Below, in pieces: positions 6,360 through 13,320 of a stretch of 23,123 nucleotides of DNA. The DNA is taken from positions 1 through 23,123 of the forward strand of contig JAUWNP010000059.1 of assembly GCA_030612585.1 (NCBI GenBank), read 5' to 3'. Position 1 is the stretch's first letter. The number at the start of each line of letters is the position of its first letter. The notes under the pieces are model-generated. The model was not told the origin of the DNA. It was given only the letters and a program-made list of their open reading frames with translations, and ran no database searches. The position numbers and the translations under genes were made by a program. This stretch comes from Anaerolineae bacterium (lineage in GTDB: Bacteria; Chloroflexota; Anaerolineae; B4-G1).

Positions 6360-6638
6360 TTGACAAGATCGCTGGACCTTTCCACCACCATCTTCAACCT
6401 GGCCTATCTGGCCATCATCTGGGCGATGACTGCGTTGATGGGGTGGCGCCATCTGCACCACTCGCCGGCGCAGCGACGTGTGAGCCGCTGGCTGCTCTAC
6501 GCTGTACTCATGCTGGGCGCGGGGGACCTGTTCCATCTCGTTGCGCGGGCTTTTCGTACCTTCACCGGCGTCGAGGGTATTGCCGGTGTATGGGGTGAAT
6601 TGGAGTTCCGACATCTGCTGAACCGACAGGAGGTATGA
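6360..6638 (+). CDS. Short membrane protein, probably the N-terminal fragment of a longer one
   Basis: A frame of about 92 residues with two predicted membrane helices: LSTTIFNLAYLAIIWAMTAL near the start, and LLYAVLMLGAGDLFHLVARAF in the middle. GDLFHLVAR resembles a motif in longer multi-helix membrane proteins of 200 or more residues, so this may be a truncated remnant; that is from memory of the family and is tentative. An ATG at 6354 is only one base from AGGAGG, so TTG at 6360 (7-base spacing) is the likelier start. Its end overlaps the start region of the DUF1015 gene. The same 11 bases, AGGAGGTATGA, occur at both its ends (6347-6357 and 6628-6638). Function unknown. Confidence 0.5.
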   Translation: MTRSLDLSTTIFNLAYLAIIWAMTALMGWRHLHHSPAQRRVSRWLLYAVLMLGAGDLFHLVARAFRTFTGVEGIAGVWGELEFRHLLNRQEV

Positions 6639-6640
6639 GT

Positions 6641-8005
6641 ATGGCGATTATTAAATCTTTCCGAGGCACACGCTACAATCCAGAGAAGATACCCGACCTC
6701 TCCGCCGTCATCAGCCAACCCTACGACCGGGTGCGGCACGGCCTTCAGGACAAGTACTACGACCTGAGCCCCTACAACGTCGTGCGTATCATCAAGGGGA
6801 AAGAGCAGGCCGGGGACGGGGAAATGGACAACGTCTACACCCGGGCACGGGACTACTACCAATCCTGGTTGCGGGAGGGTATTCTGATGCGGGAGCAAAC
6901 ACCCGCCCTCTACGTCCTCCACCAGACCTTCACCCTGCCCGACGGTAGCACGAGAACTCGCCAGGGGTTGATCGCCGCGCTGGAACTATCCCGGTTCGAC
7001 GAGGGCGTGGTTCTGCCCCACGAGCGGACCCATTCTGGCCCCAAAGTGGACCGGCTCAACCTGATGCGAGCCACAGCGGTCAATTTCGGCCACATCTTCA
7101 TGCTCTACCCCGGCGATCGCATCAACGAGTTACTGGGGGCGGCCATCAAGGAACCTGCCCTGCCTGCCCCGAGCGTAGTCGAGGGGAGCCCGTCGAAGGG
7201 GCAGCCAGGCTTCGAGTTACACGAGTTGTTCGAGCACGACGTGAGACAGCAGTTCTGGGCCGTGACCGATCCGCAGGTGATACAGTCCGTGGTGGAGGAG
7301 ATGGCATCCAGGCGCAACCTGATCATCGCCGACGGCCACCACCGCTACGAGACAGCCCTCAACTACCGGGACGAGATGCGGGCCGCCAACCCCGACGCGC
7401 CCCCCAACGCTGGCTTCAACTACCGCATGGTGACCCTGGTGAGTATGGAGGACCCTGGCCTGGTGATCCTCCCTACCCACCGTCTGATCCATTCCTACGG
7501 GCGGCTGGGCGGGCAGGAAGTGCGTGAGCAGGCACAGAAGTACTTCGACGTGACGCTGGTGGCCGACCGGGCGGCGCTGGAGGCAGCGCTGGCGGCGGCC
7601 AAGCCGTCGCATCCACGCTTTGGCTTCTACGACGGTAGTTACGCCGCGCTCACACTGCGGGACCCCGGCATGCTGGAGCGTATCCTGCCGGACCGCATCC
7701 CAGACTGGCGCTTGCTCGACGTCGCAGTGCTCCACGAACTGTTCATCGAGCGGACGCTGGGGATTGACAAGGCAGCGGTCGAGCGCAAGGAGAACATCGA
7801 GTACCTGCGCGACCCGCAGATGGGGTACGACGCAGTGGACAAGGGCGAGGCGCAGTTCCTGTTGGTGACGAACCCGACGCGGATGGAACAGGTGCGAGCC
7901 TGCACCGGGGCTGGCGAGAAGATGCCCCAAAAATCCACCGATTTCTTCCCCAAGGTCATCAGTGGGCTGGTGATGATGCCCATCGGCGTGGCAGAGAGGC
8001 TATAG
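6641..8005 (+). CDS. DUF1015 family protein
   Basis: A 454-residue protein of the DUF1015 family. The opening AIIKSFRGTRYNPEKIPDLS and the following VISQPYDRV are characteristic, as are LYVLHQTF, FDEGVVLPHERTHSGPKVDRL and IIADGHHRYETALNYRDE. The biochemical activity is not something I can state from sequence; the family recurs next to serA and class V aminotransferase genes, as here, so a serine-linked role is an inference from context. ATG 6641 is preferred over 6635 because it lies 7 bases after AGGAGG. The frame contains an in-frame palindromic repeat at about 7164-7204, encoding SVVEGSPSKG, which relatives would not be expected to have. Confidence 0.9.
   Translation: MAIIKSFRGTRYNPEKIPDLSAVISQPYDRVRHGLQDKYYDLSPYNVVRIIKGKEQAGDGEMDNVYTRARDYYQSWLREGILMREQTPALYVLHQTFTLPDGSTRTRQGLIAALELSRFDEGVVLPHERTHSGPKVDRLNLMRATAVNFGHIFMLYPGDRINELLGAAIKEPALPAPSVVEGSPSKGQPGFELHELFEHDVRQQFWAVTDPQVIQSVVEEMASRRNLIIADGHHRYETALNYRDEMRAANPDAPPNAGFNYRMVTLVSMEDPGLVILPTHRLIHSYGRLGGQEVREQAQKYFDVTLVADRAALEAALAAAKPSHPRFGFYDGSYAALTLRDPGMLERILPDRIPDWRLLDVAVLHELFIERTLGIDKAAVERKENIEYLRDPQMGYDAVDKGEAQFLLVTNPTRMEQVRACTGAGEKMPQKSTDFFPKVISGLVMMPIGVAERL
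7164..7204 (+). repeat. Palindromic repeat inside the DUF1015 coding sequence
   Basis: CTGCCCC (7164-7170) and GGGGCAG (7198-7204) form the ends. Between them are GAGCGTAGTCGA and GTCGAAGGGG, matching the GAGCGTAGTCGAAGGG repeat family common in environmental bacterial genomes. It adds roughly 14-18 residues without breaking the frame. Confidence 0.7.
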
Positions 8006-8197
8006 CGCTGCCCAGACGCGGAGCAGTCCCGGTGAGCAAAAAGGCCGCCGGGGCTGTTTCACGCATCACGACACCCGACGGCAAGCCCTTCCTCACACCG
8101 CCGCGAGATCGCCATGCAAAACCACCCCGACCGTTCATCCAGGTCGGAGGTCGTTTCGCCGTCACCCGCCTGGCAGCAGGCCGGGGTCACGGCCCAC

Positions 8198-8226
8198 TTG
8201 CACGGGCAGGCGAGTCGGAGTAGAAT
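8198..8226 (+). promoter_or_regulatory. Sigma70-type promoter for the hydrogenase genes
   Basis: TTGCAC (8198-8203), a 17-base spacer and TAGAAT (8221-8226). Transcription should begin near 8233, about 20 bases before the ATG at 8256, which supports that start over a GTG at 8235. The preceding 8006-8197 shows no convincing gene. Confidence 0.7.
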
Positions 8227-8255
8227 ACGCTATTGTGACCTGGGCGGAGGAAAAG

Positions 8256-9104
8256 ATGAGACGGTTTGCCGTATTGCAACTCTCTGGGTGCGCCGGTTGC
8301 GAGGTATCGCTCCTCAACGCCGAGGAGTGGGTGGACCGGTACAAACTGGTCTACATGCCGCTGGTCATCTCGGCCTACGACGTGCCGGAAGTGGACGTGC
8401 TGCTGGTGAGCGGCGGCGTGCGCACCGACGAGGACCTATACAACCTGCGCCGGGCCGCCCCGCGCGCGGGCCAGGTGGTGGCCGTCGGGACGTGCGCCAT
8501 CTCCGGCGGCATAGCCAGCCTCGGCAACCGCGATGAAGTGCGAGAACTCTTTCTCGCCGAAGCCGGGCGGCGTCACGTGCCGCGGCTATTGCCCAAATGC
8601 CATCCAATAGATGCCATGGTGAAGGTGGACCGCTACCTGCCGGGCTGTCCGCCGACACCAGAACTCTTCACAGCCGTGCTCTTCAATCCCCCCGACTTCA
8701 AAACCAGCAAGATCGTATGCCAGGAGTGTGGCCGCAAAAAAATCAAATACATGCGCCCCACCCGCCTCGTTGGTTTCCAGCAGGGACAAGTCCTGCCCGA
8801 GATCTGCTTGATCAACCAGGGCTATCTCTGCATCGGCTCCTCGACCCGAGGCGGCTGCCGGGCACCCTGCCCCCGCGCCGGGCACCCGTGCGTGGGCTGC
8901 CGGGGGCCATCGGACGTTTTGATTGAAAAGGAGTCGCGTGCGTGGTTCGCCAGCATCCAGCGCGTCTTTGCGGCGATGACCGACATTCCAGCGGAGGAGA
9001 TCGAGACGACGCTGCGCTCCCCGCAACTGGCGCTCTTTCTCTTCCAGTTCTCCGACTACGCCAGCCCAGGGCGGCCGCCCCGTCCGAAAGAGAAGGTGTT
9101 GTGA
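8256..9104 (+). CDS. [NiFe] hydrogenase small subunit, F420-nonreducing (MvhG/FrhG-like)
   Basis: A 282-residue electron-transfer subunit. LQLSGCAGCEVSLLN near the start gives the CxxC of the proximal 4Fe-4S cluster; GTCAISGG and LPGCPPTPE provide its remaining ligands. The C-terminal half holds CQECGRKK, CLINQGYLC, GGCRAPCP and HPCVGC, enough Cys for two more clusters as in MvhG and FrhG. No twin-arginine signal or membrane helix is present, so it is cytoplasmic. GGAGG sits 5 bases before the ATG at 8256. It ends one base before the large-subunit ATG. Family members pass electrons between the NiFe site and a partner such as MvhD/HdrA or a diaphorase; none is encoded nearby. Confidence 0.93.
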   Translation: MRRFAVLQLSGCAGCEVSLLNAEEWVDRYKLVYMPLVISAYDVPEVDVLLVSGGVRTDEDLYNLRRAAPRAGQVVAVGTCAISGGIASLGNRDEVRELFLAEAGRRHVPRLLPKCHPIDAMVKVDRYLPGCPPTPELFTAVLFNPPDFKTSKIVCQECGRKKIKYMRPTRLVGFQQGQVLPEICLINQGYLCIGSSTRGGCRAPCPRAGHPCVGCRGPSDVLIEKESRAWFASIQRVFAAMTDIPAEEIETTLRSPQLALFLFQFSDYASPGRPPRPKEKVL

Positions 9105-9105
9105 G

Positions 9106-10419
9106 ATGCCCACGTTGACCTTTCCCCTCAGCCGGATCGAAGGACACGCACAGGTGGTCATCGAAGTGCAGGCCGGCGAGGTGATCTCCGCCCGCTTCGC
9201 AGCAATGGAATTTCGCGGCTTCGAGTACTTCGTACAGGGAGTGCCGGCCGAGCAGATGCCCGTCATCGTGCCTCGCATCTGCGGTGTCTGCTCCACGGCA
9301 CACCACGTCACGGCGGTCAAGGCACTGGAGCATGCCTATGGCGTCGAGCCGCCTCCGCTGGCGCTCAGGATCCGCGAACTGCTGTTGCTCGGCCAGATCA
9401 TCCAGAACCAGGCTACCTCAATGTTCATCTTCACCATGCCGGACCGCCTCGGCGTCGCCAGTATCTTCCAACTCGCCGAAGGGGAGGACTCCGAGCAGGG
9501 CCGGGCCATGATCGCCACACAGGCACTACAGGTGCGTAAGGCGGGCACCGACCTGATCACGGTAGCGGGGGGACAGTTCATCCACCCCGTCAAGGCCGTC
9601 GTCGGTGGGGTGACGAGCGGCGTCGAGCCCGAGGTGGCCGCCACAATGTACGCGGAACTGGAAAAGGCGTTGCCTGTCGCCTGCGACCTCTTTGACTACT
9701 ACTGGGAGCTATCACTGGCGATGGGGGAACACATCGGCACCTGGGGCGACGACGCGCCAGCCTACTACATCGCCGCCATCGCCGACTGCCGCCCCAACTA
9801 CTATGGCGAGGTCATCCACGTGATGTGTCCCAAAGGCATCGTGCGCACCCGCTTCCCCGCCCACGACTTCCGCGCGCACCTCACCTACCAGAAGAGCGAT
9901 TACAGTTACGCAGACCAGACCAGTTATGAGGGGGAGGTGATGCGGGCCAACAGCCTGGCACGCATCAACATGGCACGCTGTATGGGCACTCCGCGCGCCG
10001 ACGAGTATCTGGCTCGCTTCCACGAAGCGTTCGGGCGGCCAGCCCACGCGATCATGCTCTTCGACCTGGCCCGGGGCATTGAGTTAGTCTACGCGCTGGA
10101 ACGGGCGCTGGAGATCCTGGCCGAGCCGCTCGACCACGAAGACACCGACGTGCCTTACACCCCGCGCGATGGGGAGGGCTATGGCCTGGTCGAAGCGCCA
10201 CGCGGCCCCCTGATCCACCATTATCGCATTGAGAACGGCCTCATCGCTCAGGCAGAATTCATCATCCCTACCGTGCACAACACGCTGGCTATTGAGCGGG
10301 CGCTGCTCGTCGCGGCCCGGCGCTACATCACCGCCGAGCGGGTAGAGATGGAACTGGAGCGTGCCGTGGGACGTGTCGTGCGGGCCTTTGACCCTTGTAT
10401 CGCCTGTGCGACGCACTGA
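9106..10419 (+). CDS. [NiFe] hydrogenase large subunit, no C-terminal extension
   Basis: A 437-residue catalytic subunit. The N-terminal L1 motif RICGVC supplies Cys59 and Cys62, and the C-terminal L2 motif DPCIACATH supplies Cys431 and Cys434: the four Ni/Fe ligands. SRIEGHAQV near residue 9 is also typical. The protein ends exactly at His437, the residue after which a maturation protease normally cuts, so there is no tail to remove. The overall form is that of cytoplasmic group 3 (MvhA/FrhA-like) enzymes, which split or form H2. It starts one base after the small-subunit stop. No hyp maturation genes and no electron-acceptor subunits lie in the window. Confidence 0.94.
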   Translation: MPTLTFPLSRIEGHAQVVIEVQAGEVISARFAAMEFRGFEYFVQGVPAEQMPVIVPRICGVCSTAHHVTAVKALEHAYGVEPPPLALRIRELLLLGQIIQNQATSMFIFTMPDRLGVASIFQLAEGEDSEQGRAMIATQALQVRKAGTDLITVAGGQFIHPVKAVVGGVTSGVEPEVAATMYAELEKALPVACDLFDYYWELSLAMGEHIGTWGDDAPAYYIAAIADCRPNYYGEVIHVMCPKGIVRTRFPAHDFRAHLTYQKSDYSYADQTSYEGEVMRANSLARINMARCMGTPRADEYLARFHEAFGRPAHAIMLFDLARGIELVYALERALEILAEPLDHEDTDVPYTPRDGEGYGLVEAPRGPLIHHYRIENGLIAQAEFIIPTVHNTLAIERALLVAARRYITAERVEMELERAVGRVVRAFDPCIACATH

Positions 10420-10455
10420 AGTGGAGCGTGGTACGATCCCACCGACCGTTTTCTC

Positions 10456-10881
10456 TCAGTTCTCCTGCCTGAACCTTTCGTAAGCACCCCGCCATAGCGT
10501 CGGTTTGCGAGTCATTTTTTTGATCTTGACGTCGGCAAAGTGGGGTGTCAGTTGCGCCAGGATGGCCGGAAGCCGGGCCCATCGGCCCTCGCCATCCCCA
10601 CCGACGATGGCACTCAGTTCGTCGGTGATAGGCTCCAGCCAGCGCCACTGCTCGTGAAAGCGCTCGGCTTTCATCCAATAGTCGCGCTTCTCCCAGGCAG
10701 CAATGGCCTGGTCAACGGTGTCGGCGATGCCGTGTAGGGAGAAGACAATGAGGGCAGCCAGGTCTTTGGCATCGTCGTCCAGTTGGGACTTCTGACTCAG
10801 ACGGCGCAGCGCCTCGGCGACAGTGCGGCGATGTTGATTGCGGATCTTGCCTGGTCCTTCGGTAGAGATGATACGACTCAT
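10456..10881 (-). CDS. Conserved helical protein of unknown function
   Basis: A 141-residue soluble protein that I do not recognise. It looks almost wholly helical: an N-terminal basic segment (GKIRNQHRRTVAEALRRLSQ), then DDDAKDLAALIVFSLHGIADTVDQAI, then a Trp-rich stretch (YWMKAERFHEQWRWLEPI). The C-terminus is basic (VKIKKMTRKPTLWRGAYERF). No catalytic motif, signal peptide or membrane helix is visible. The start is an ATG at 10881 without a visible ribosome site; instead a period-8 tract of ATGAGTAG units lies directly in front of it. It converges on the hydrogenase genes. Coding is supported by the sustained frame and sensible amino-acid composition. Confidence 0.7.
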   Translation of the reverse strand: MSRIISTEGPGKIRNQHRRTVAEALRRLSQKSQLDDDAKDLAALIVFSLHGIADTVDQAIAAWEKRDYWMKAERFHEQWRWLEPITDELSAIVGGDGEGRWARLPAILAQLTPHFADVKIKKMTRKPTLWRGAYERFRQEN

Positions 10882-10936
10882 ACGCTCATCTACTCCATTT
10901 ACTCATCTACTCATCTACTCATCTACTCATTTACTT
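10882..10936 (-). repeat. Period-8 tract (ATGAGTAG units) abutting a start codon
   Basis: On the minus strand the units read ATGAGTAG, ATGAGTAG, ATGAGTAA and variants, ending next to the ATG of the 141-residue protein. Each unit has an ATG and, read onward, ATG AGT AGA TGA, so every mini-frame stops at a TGA overlapping the next ATG. Confidence 0.7.
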
Positions 10937-10944
10937 ACAACAAT

Positions 10945-10964
10945 GCCCTCCCCGGCGGGAGGGC
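10945..10964 (-). terminator. Hairpin downstream of tRNA-Arg
   Basis: A perfect 8-base-pair stem, GCCCTCCC (10945-10952) and GGGAGGGC (10957-10964), with a 4-base loop, 10 bases past the tRNA 3' end. The following ATTGTTGT is only weakly T-rich, so it may be a processing hairpin rather than a full intrinsic terminator. Confidence 0.5.
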
Positions 10965-10974
10965 ACAAGAGAAC

Positions 10975-11051
10975 TGGCGCGCCCGGCGGGACTTGAACCC
11001 ACAACAGTCGGTTTCGTAGACCGCTCCTCTATCCAATTGAGGTACGGGCGC
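10975..11051 (-). tRNA. tRNA-Arg (anticodon ACG), CCA encoded
   Basis: The minus strand folds into a standard cloverleaf. The acceptor stem is GCGCCCG (11051-11045) with CGGGCGC (10985-10979), the D stem CCTC/GAGG. The anticodon loop is CTACGAA with anticodon ACG, which reads CGU and, after A-to-I editing, CGC/CGA. The T stem is GTGGG/CCCGC with loop TTCAAGT. G73 is followed by an encoded CCA (10977-10975). One anticodon-stem pair (27-43) is a mismatch. Confidence 0.95.
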
Positions 11052-11089
11052 ACATGTTTACATCATAGCACAGAGACCGACCTTGTCAA

Positions 11090-11253
11090 GTTCCAGGCGT
11101 ACTACTCAGCCATAAGGTGCAACGCACTTATCTCTTGCCATTTCAGCGATTTTGTTCAGCAGCCTGCCACGAGTACTCGCAGTGGATTGCACCGTAGAAC
11201 AGGCAGATTTGTAGCAAAAGTGCGTTGCACCTGAGCAGTAACGTTCCAGGCGT
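11090..11253 (+). mobile_element. MITE-like element with 15-bp inverted repeats and 11-bp flanking direct repeats
   Basis: AGGTGCAACGCACTT (11115-11129) and its exact reverse complement AAGTGCGTTGCACCT (11218-11232) bound about 88 bases with no open frame. Outside them, GTTCCAGGCGT occurs as a direct repeat at 11090-11100 and 11243-11253, like a target duplication, although 10-14 bases separate it from the inverted repeats. The interior holds copy 2 of the GAGTACTC repeat. It encodes no transposase and would need one supplied elsewhere. Confidence 0.7.
11166..11185 (+). repeat. 20-base repeat with GAGTACTC core, copy 2
   Basis: GCCACGAGTACTCGCAGTGG, identical to 2104-2123 except one base. 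It lies inside the MITE-like element. Confidence 0.7.
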
Positions 11254-11254
11254 C

Positions 11255-11275
11255 AAACCTGTCAGGTCTGATCAT
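11255..11275 (-). repeat. ATGATCAGACCTGACAGGTTT repeat, copy at 3' end of the CpXC gene
   Basis: This 21-base sequence recurs at 14887-14907 with one mismatch, again at the 3' end of a minus-strand gene. Here the gene's last codons and stop fall inside the repeat. Confidence 0.7.
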
Positions 11276-12602
11276 ATTCGGCTACCACCCCCCTCGCTTT
11301 CTCCAGCACTGAGGCCAGGCGCTCAGCGGTCTCCAATGAGCCCTGCTCCCGTATGCTGGCCTCTGTCTCCTTCATAAACTGTATAAACCGCTCCGTCACC
11401 AGGTCACGGTTTTCCTGCAAGAGTCTCTCAACTTCTGTTTCCTCCTCGGCAGTCACCAGCCGGTTGAGGAAGCGCACTTCCGGTGGCATGAATTCTTCGG
11501 TCAGGCGCAGGATCAGGTCCCAGATAGATTGTAAAGCCTCAACAGTCTGCCCGTTGCCAGAAGCACGTGCTTCCTCCAGGTTGGTTGCCAGCACGCTGAG
11601 GAAGACCTCGTCCAATTCCGGGAGGAGACGCCGGGCCAGCGTTTCACGGTCGTCGCTCAGCAACAAATCCCGAAGGAGTCCGGCACGGGCCTCGTATAGT
11701 GCGCGGTTCGCCTCGTCGAGCCGGTCCCGGACGTCTAGAACCTCTTTCCGCAGTCCTTTCAGACGTTCCTGCTCGGCCTCGTCTGGTGCCGACTCGATGC
11801 GGGCTGTGAGGGCCTGGAAGAAGGAATAGTCCAATAGCGGCCGGCCGAGCGTGACCAGTAATCCGCGCGTGGGCTCATCGGGAGCCTGGACAAGCAAGTC
11901 CAGCAGTTTCTCGCGGGTCGGTTGGGTGCGCAGTGCCTCCACCATCTCACCGCGCGCGCTGACCACCTGTCCCTCACTGCTCAACTCCAGCAGTTTGCCT
12001 CGCACCGCCAGGATCTGTCGCATATCGGCTGCTCGCCCTGCGGCTTGTGCTATCTCCAGGTTGACTCCTAACAGCCGGAAGAAACCGGCATCAATGGAAG
12101 CGTCGTTCTCCTTGATCATCACCTCCAAGACTTCGTCGGAGGTGCTATCGAGCATCCGCTGCAGTAGTTCCACCCTGGCCCTCTGCTGCTCGATCATCTC
12201 TGGGGTAACACCGTCCGCCTCAAGAATCTTGTTCGCCAGGTTCTCCAACGTGAGAAATACCTGGGGTTGCAGCAGATACATCTTGCGCTCCTCAGGCGGG
12301 AGGCTGTCCATCACCGTGCTAGTCAACTTGCCGATGGCCTGCTGGCGCTCAAGATCACTCCGACCAGCCTCCAGCGGCATGTAAAGCAACGCCAGTTCAT
12401 TATCGGGGTCGTGATAGAGAAACGGCAGGTTAAGCGCCCCGCGCACTCCACAGTGGGGACATGCGGCCACGTTGACCAGGCCATTGAGCACCCGTATCTT
12501 GCCACTGGGATCGTCCCGGACGTCCAGGATTTGCTCTATAGGAGTCTCGAACGGATTGCGGCACCCGGGACAGGTCACACGGGCAAGCATTACTTGAGGC
12601 AT
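11262..12602 (-). CDS. CpXC-domain protein with long helical C-terminus
   Basis: About 446 residues. The N-terminal 100 residues form a CpXC domain: VTCPGCRNPFETPI and AACPHCGVRGALNLPFLYHDP supply two CPxC zinc-binding knuckles, followed by LALLYMPLE. The rest is acidic and helical (for example LQRMLDSTSDEVLEVMIKEN and GLRKEVLDVRDRLDEANRAL), with coiled-coil character. CpXC proteins are of unknown biochemical function and probably bind a partner through the zinc site. I chose the ATG at 12602, which has AAAGGAAAGGAA upstream; a TTG seven codons earlier overlaps that ribosome site. It has its own promoter, divergent from the permease operon. The C-terminal YDQT is encoded by a dispersed repeat. 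Confidence 0.85.
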   Translation of the reverse strand: MPQVMLARVTCPGCRNPFETPIEQILDVRDDPSGKIRVLNGLVNVAACPHCGVRGALNLPFLYHDPDNELALLYMPLEAGRSDLERQQAIGKLTSTVMDSLPPEERKMYLLQPQVFLTLENLANKILEADGVTPEMIEQQRARVELLQRMLDSTSDEVLEVMIKENDASIDAGFFRLLGVNLEIAQAAGRAADMRQILAVRGKLLELSSEGQVVSARGEMVEALRTQPTREKLLDLLVQAPDEPTRGLLVTLGRPLLDYSFFQALTARIESAPDEAEQERLKGLRKEVLDVRDRLDEANRALYEARAGLLRDLLLSDDRETLARRLLPELDEVFLSVLATNLEEARASGNGQTVEALQSIWDLILRLTEEFMPPEVRFLNRLVTAEEETEVERLLQENRDLVTERFIQFMKETEASIREQGSLETAERLASVLEKARGVVAEYDQT

Positions 12603-12670
12603 AACGGATTCCTTTCCTTTCAAATATGTCGTCGGTGGATAGCAAACGAAAAGGCAGTCACCAAGTGGGG

Positions 12671-12699
12671 ATTATAACACAGCACGGCCAGTGTACCAA
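12671..12699 (-). promoter_or_regulatory. Sigma70-type promoter for the CpXC gene
   Basis: On the minus strand, TTGGTA (12699-12694), a 17-base spacer and TATAAT (12676-12671), about 70 bases before the start codon. Confidence 0.7.
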
Positions 12700-12741
12700 A
12701 TGGACGGGGAGACGCGCAACCAGCAAACCAGCGCACCGCGC

Positions 12742-12769
12742 TTGCACAGATTATGAGGCGTGCTATAAT
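12742..12769 (+). promoter_or_regulatory. Sigma70-type promoter for the permease/c-di-AMP receptor operon
   Basis: TTGCAC (12742-12747), a 16-base spacer and TATAAT (12764-12769). Transcription would begin close to 12776, on an in-frame ATG, so either that ATG is used leaderless or the GTG at 12806 with its GGGGG ribosome site is the true start. Confidence 0.75.
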
Positions 12770-12805
12770 TACAGTATGAACTCACAGCGCAAAGGGGGCA
12801 GGCCG

Positions 12806-13297
12806 GTGGATACCACGACCCTGATTCTGGCCGGAGTGGCCGTCATACTGCTGGCTATCGCCTTCTGGCGGGGACGCGACCTGCCGCTGGCCGGGCTACT
12901 GGCCGGTGGGCGCACGCTGTGGCGCAACCTGCCCCTGCTGTTGTTGGGCTTCGTTGTGGCCGGGCTGGCGCAGGTGCTCATCCCCAGAGATCTGATCACC
13001 CGCTGGTTGGGCACCGAAGCCGGGGGCAAAGGTGTTCTCATCGGTTGCGTGGTCGGCGGGTTGGTGCCCGGCGCGCCGTACGCCACCTTCCCCCTCATAG
13101 CCGCGCTCTACCAGGGCGGGGCTAGCCTGGGCGCTGTGGTGGGGTTCGTCTCCGCCTGGGCGCTATGGTCGGTGTCGCGGTTGCCCGTGGAGATGGCCCT
13201 GATTGACGCCAGGCCAGCCCTCATCCGCTATGCCATCACCTTCGTCGTGCCGCCTATCGCCGGGCTGTTGGCCGAAGCCGTCGCCCGGCTGCTGTGA
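12806..13297 (+). CDS. Half-size permease, ArsP/DUF318 (COG0701)-like
   Basis: A membrane protein of about 163 residues with around five hydrophobic segments: TTTLILAGVAVILLAIAFW, LPLLLLGFVVAGLAQVLIP, GVLIGCVVGGLVPGAPYATF, SLGAVVGFVSAWALWSV and AITFVVPPIAGLLAEAVARL. The GLVPGAPYATFPLIAALYQGG stretch, shortened here to its start GLVPGAPYATFPL, matches the conserved core of DUF318/ArsP permeases, but full members have about twice this length; it may work as a dimer. Substrate unknown. The GTG at 12806 has AAAGGGGG about 8 bases upstream; an in-frame ATG at 12776 is the alternative. The two following genes encode PII-like proteins and are likely its regulators. Confidence 0.8.
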   Translation: MDTTTLILAGVAVILLAIAFWRGRDLPLAGLLAGGRTLWRNLPLLLLGFVVAGLAQVLIPRDLITRWLGTEAGGKGVLIGCVVGGLVPGAPYATFPLIAALYQGGASLGAVVGFVSAWALWSVSRLPVEMALIDARPALIRYAITFVVPPIAGLLAEAVARLL

Positions 13298-13320
13298 GAC
13301 GCACCAACGGCAGAGGAAGC

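Noticed and set aside
8032..8223. 63-residue GTG frame before the hydrogenase promoter
   Set aside because: Composition is biased to Arg, Pro and Gly, it has no domain, and overlapping frames are equally open; the stretch is more likely non-coding.
10882..10936. Short repeats considered as a CRISPR array
   Set aside because: Units are 8 bases with no spacers; no cas genes are in the window.
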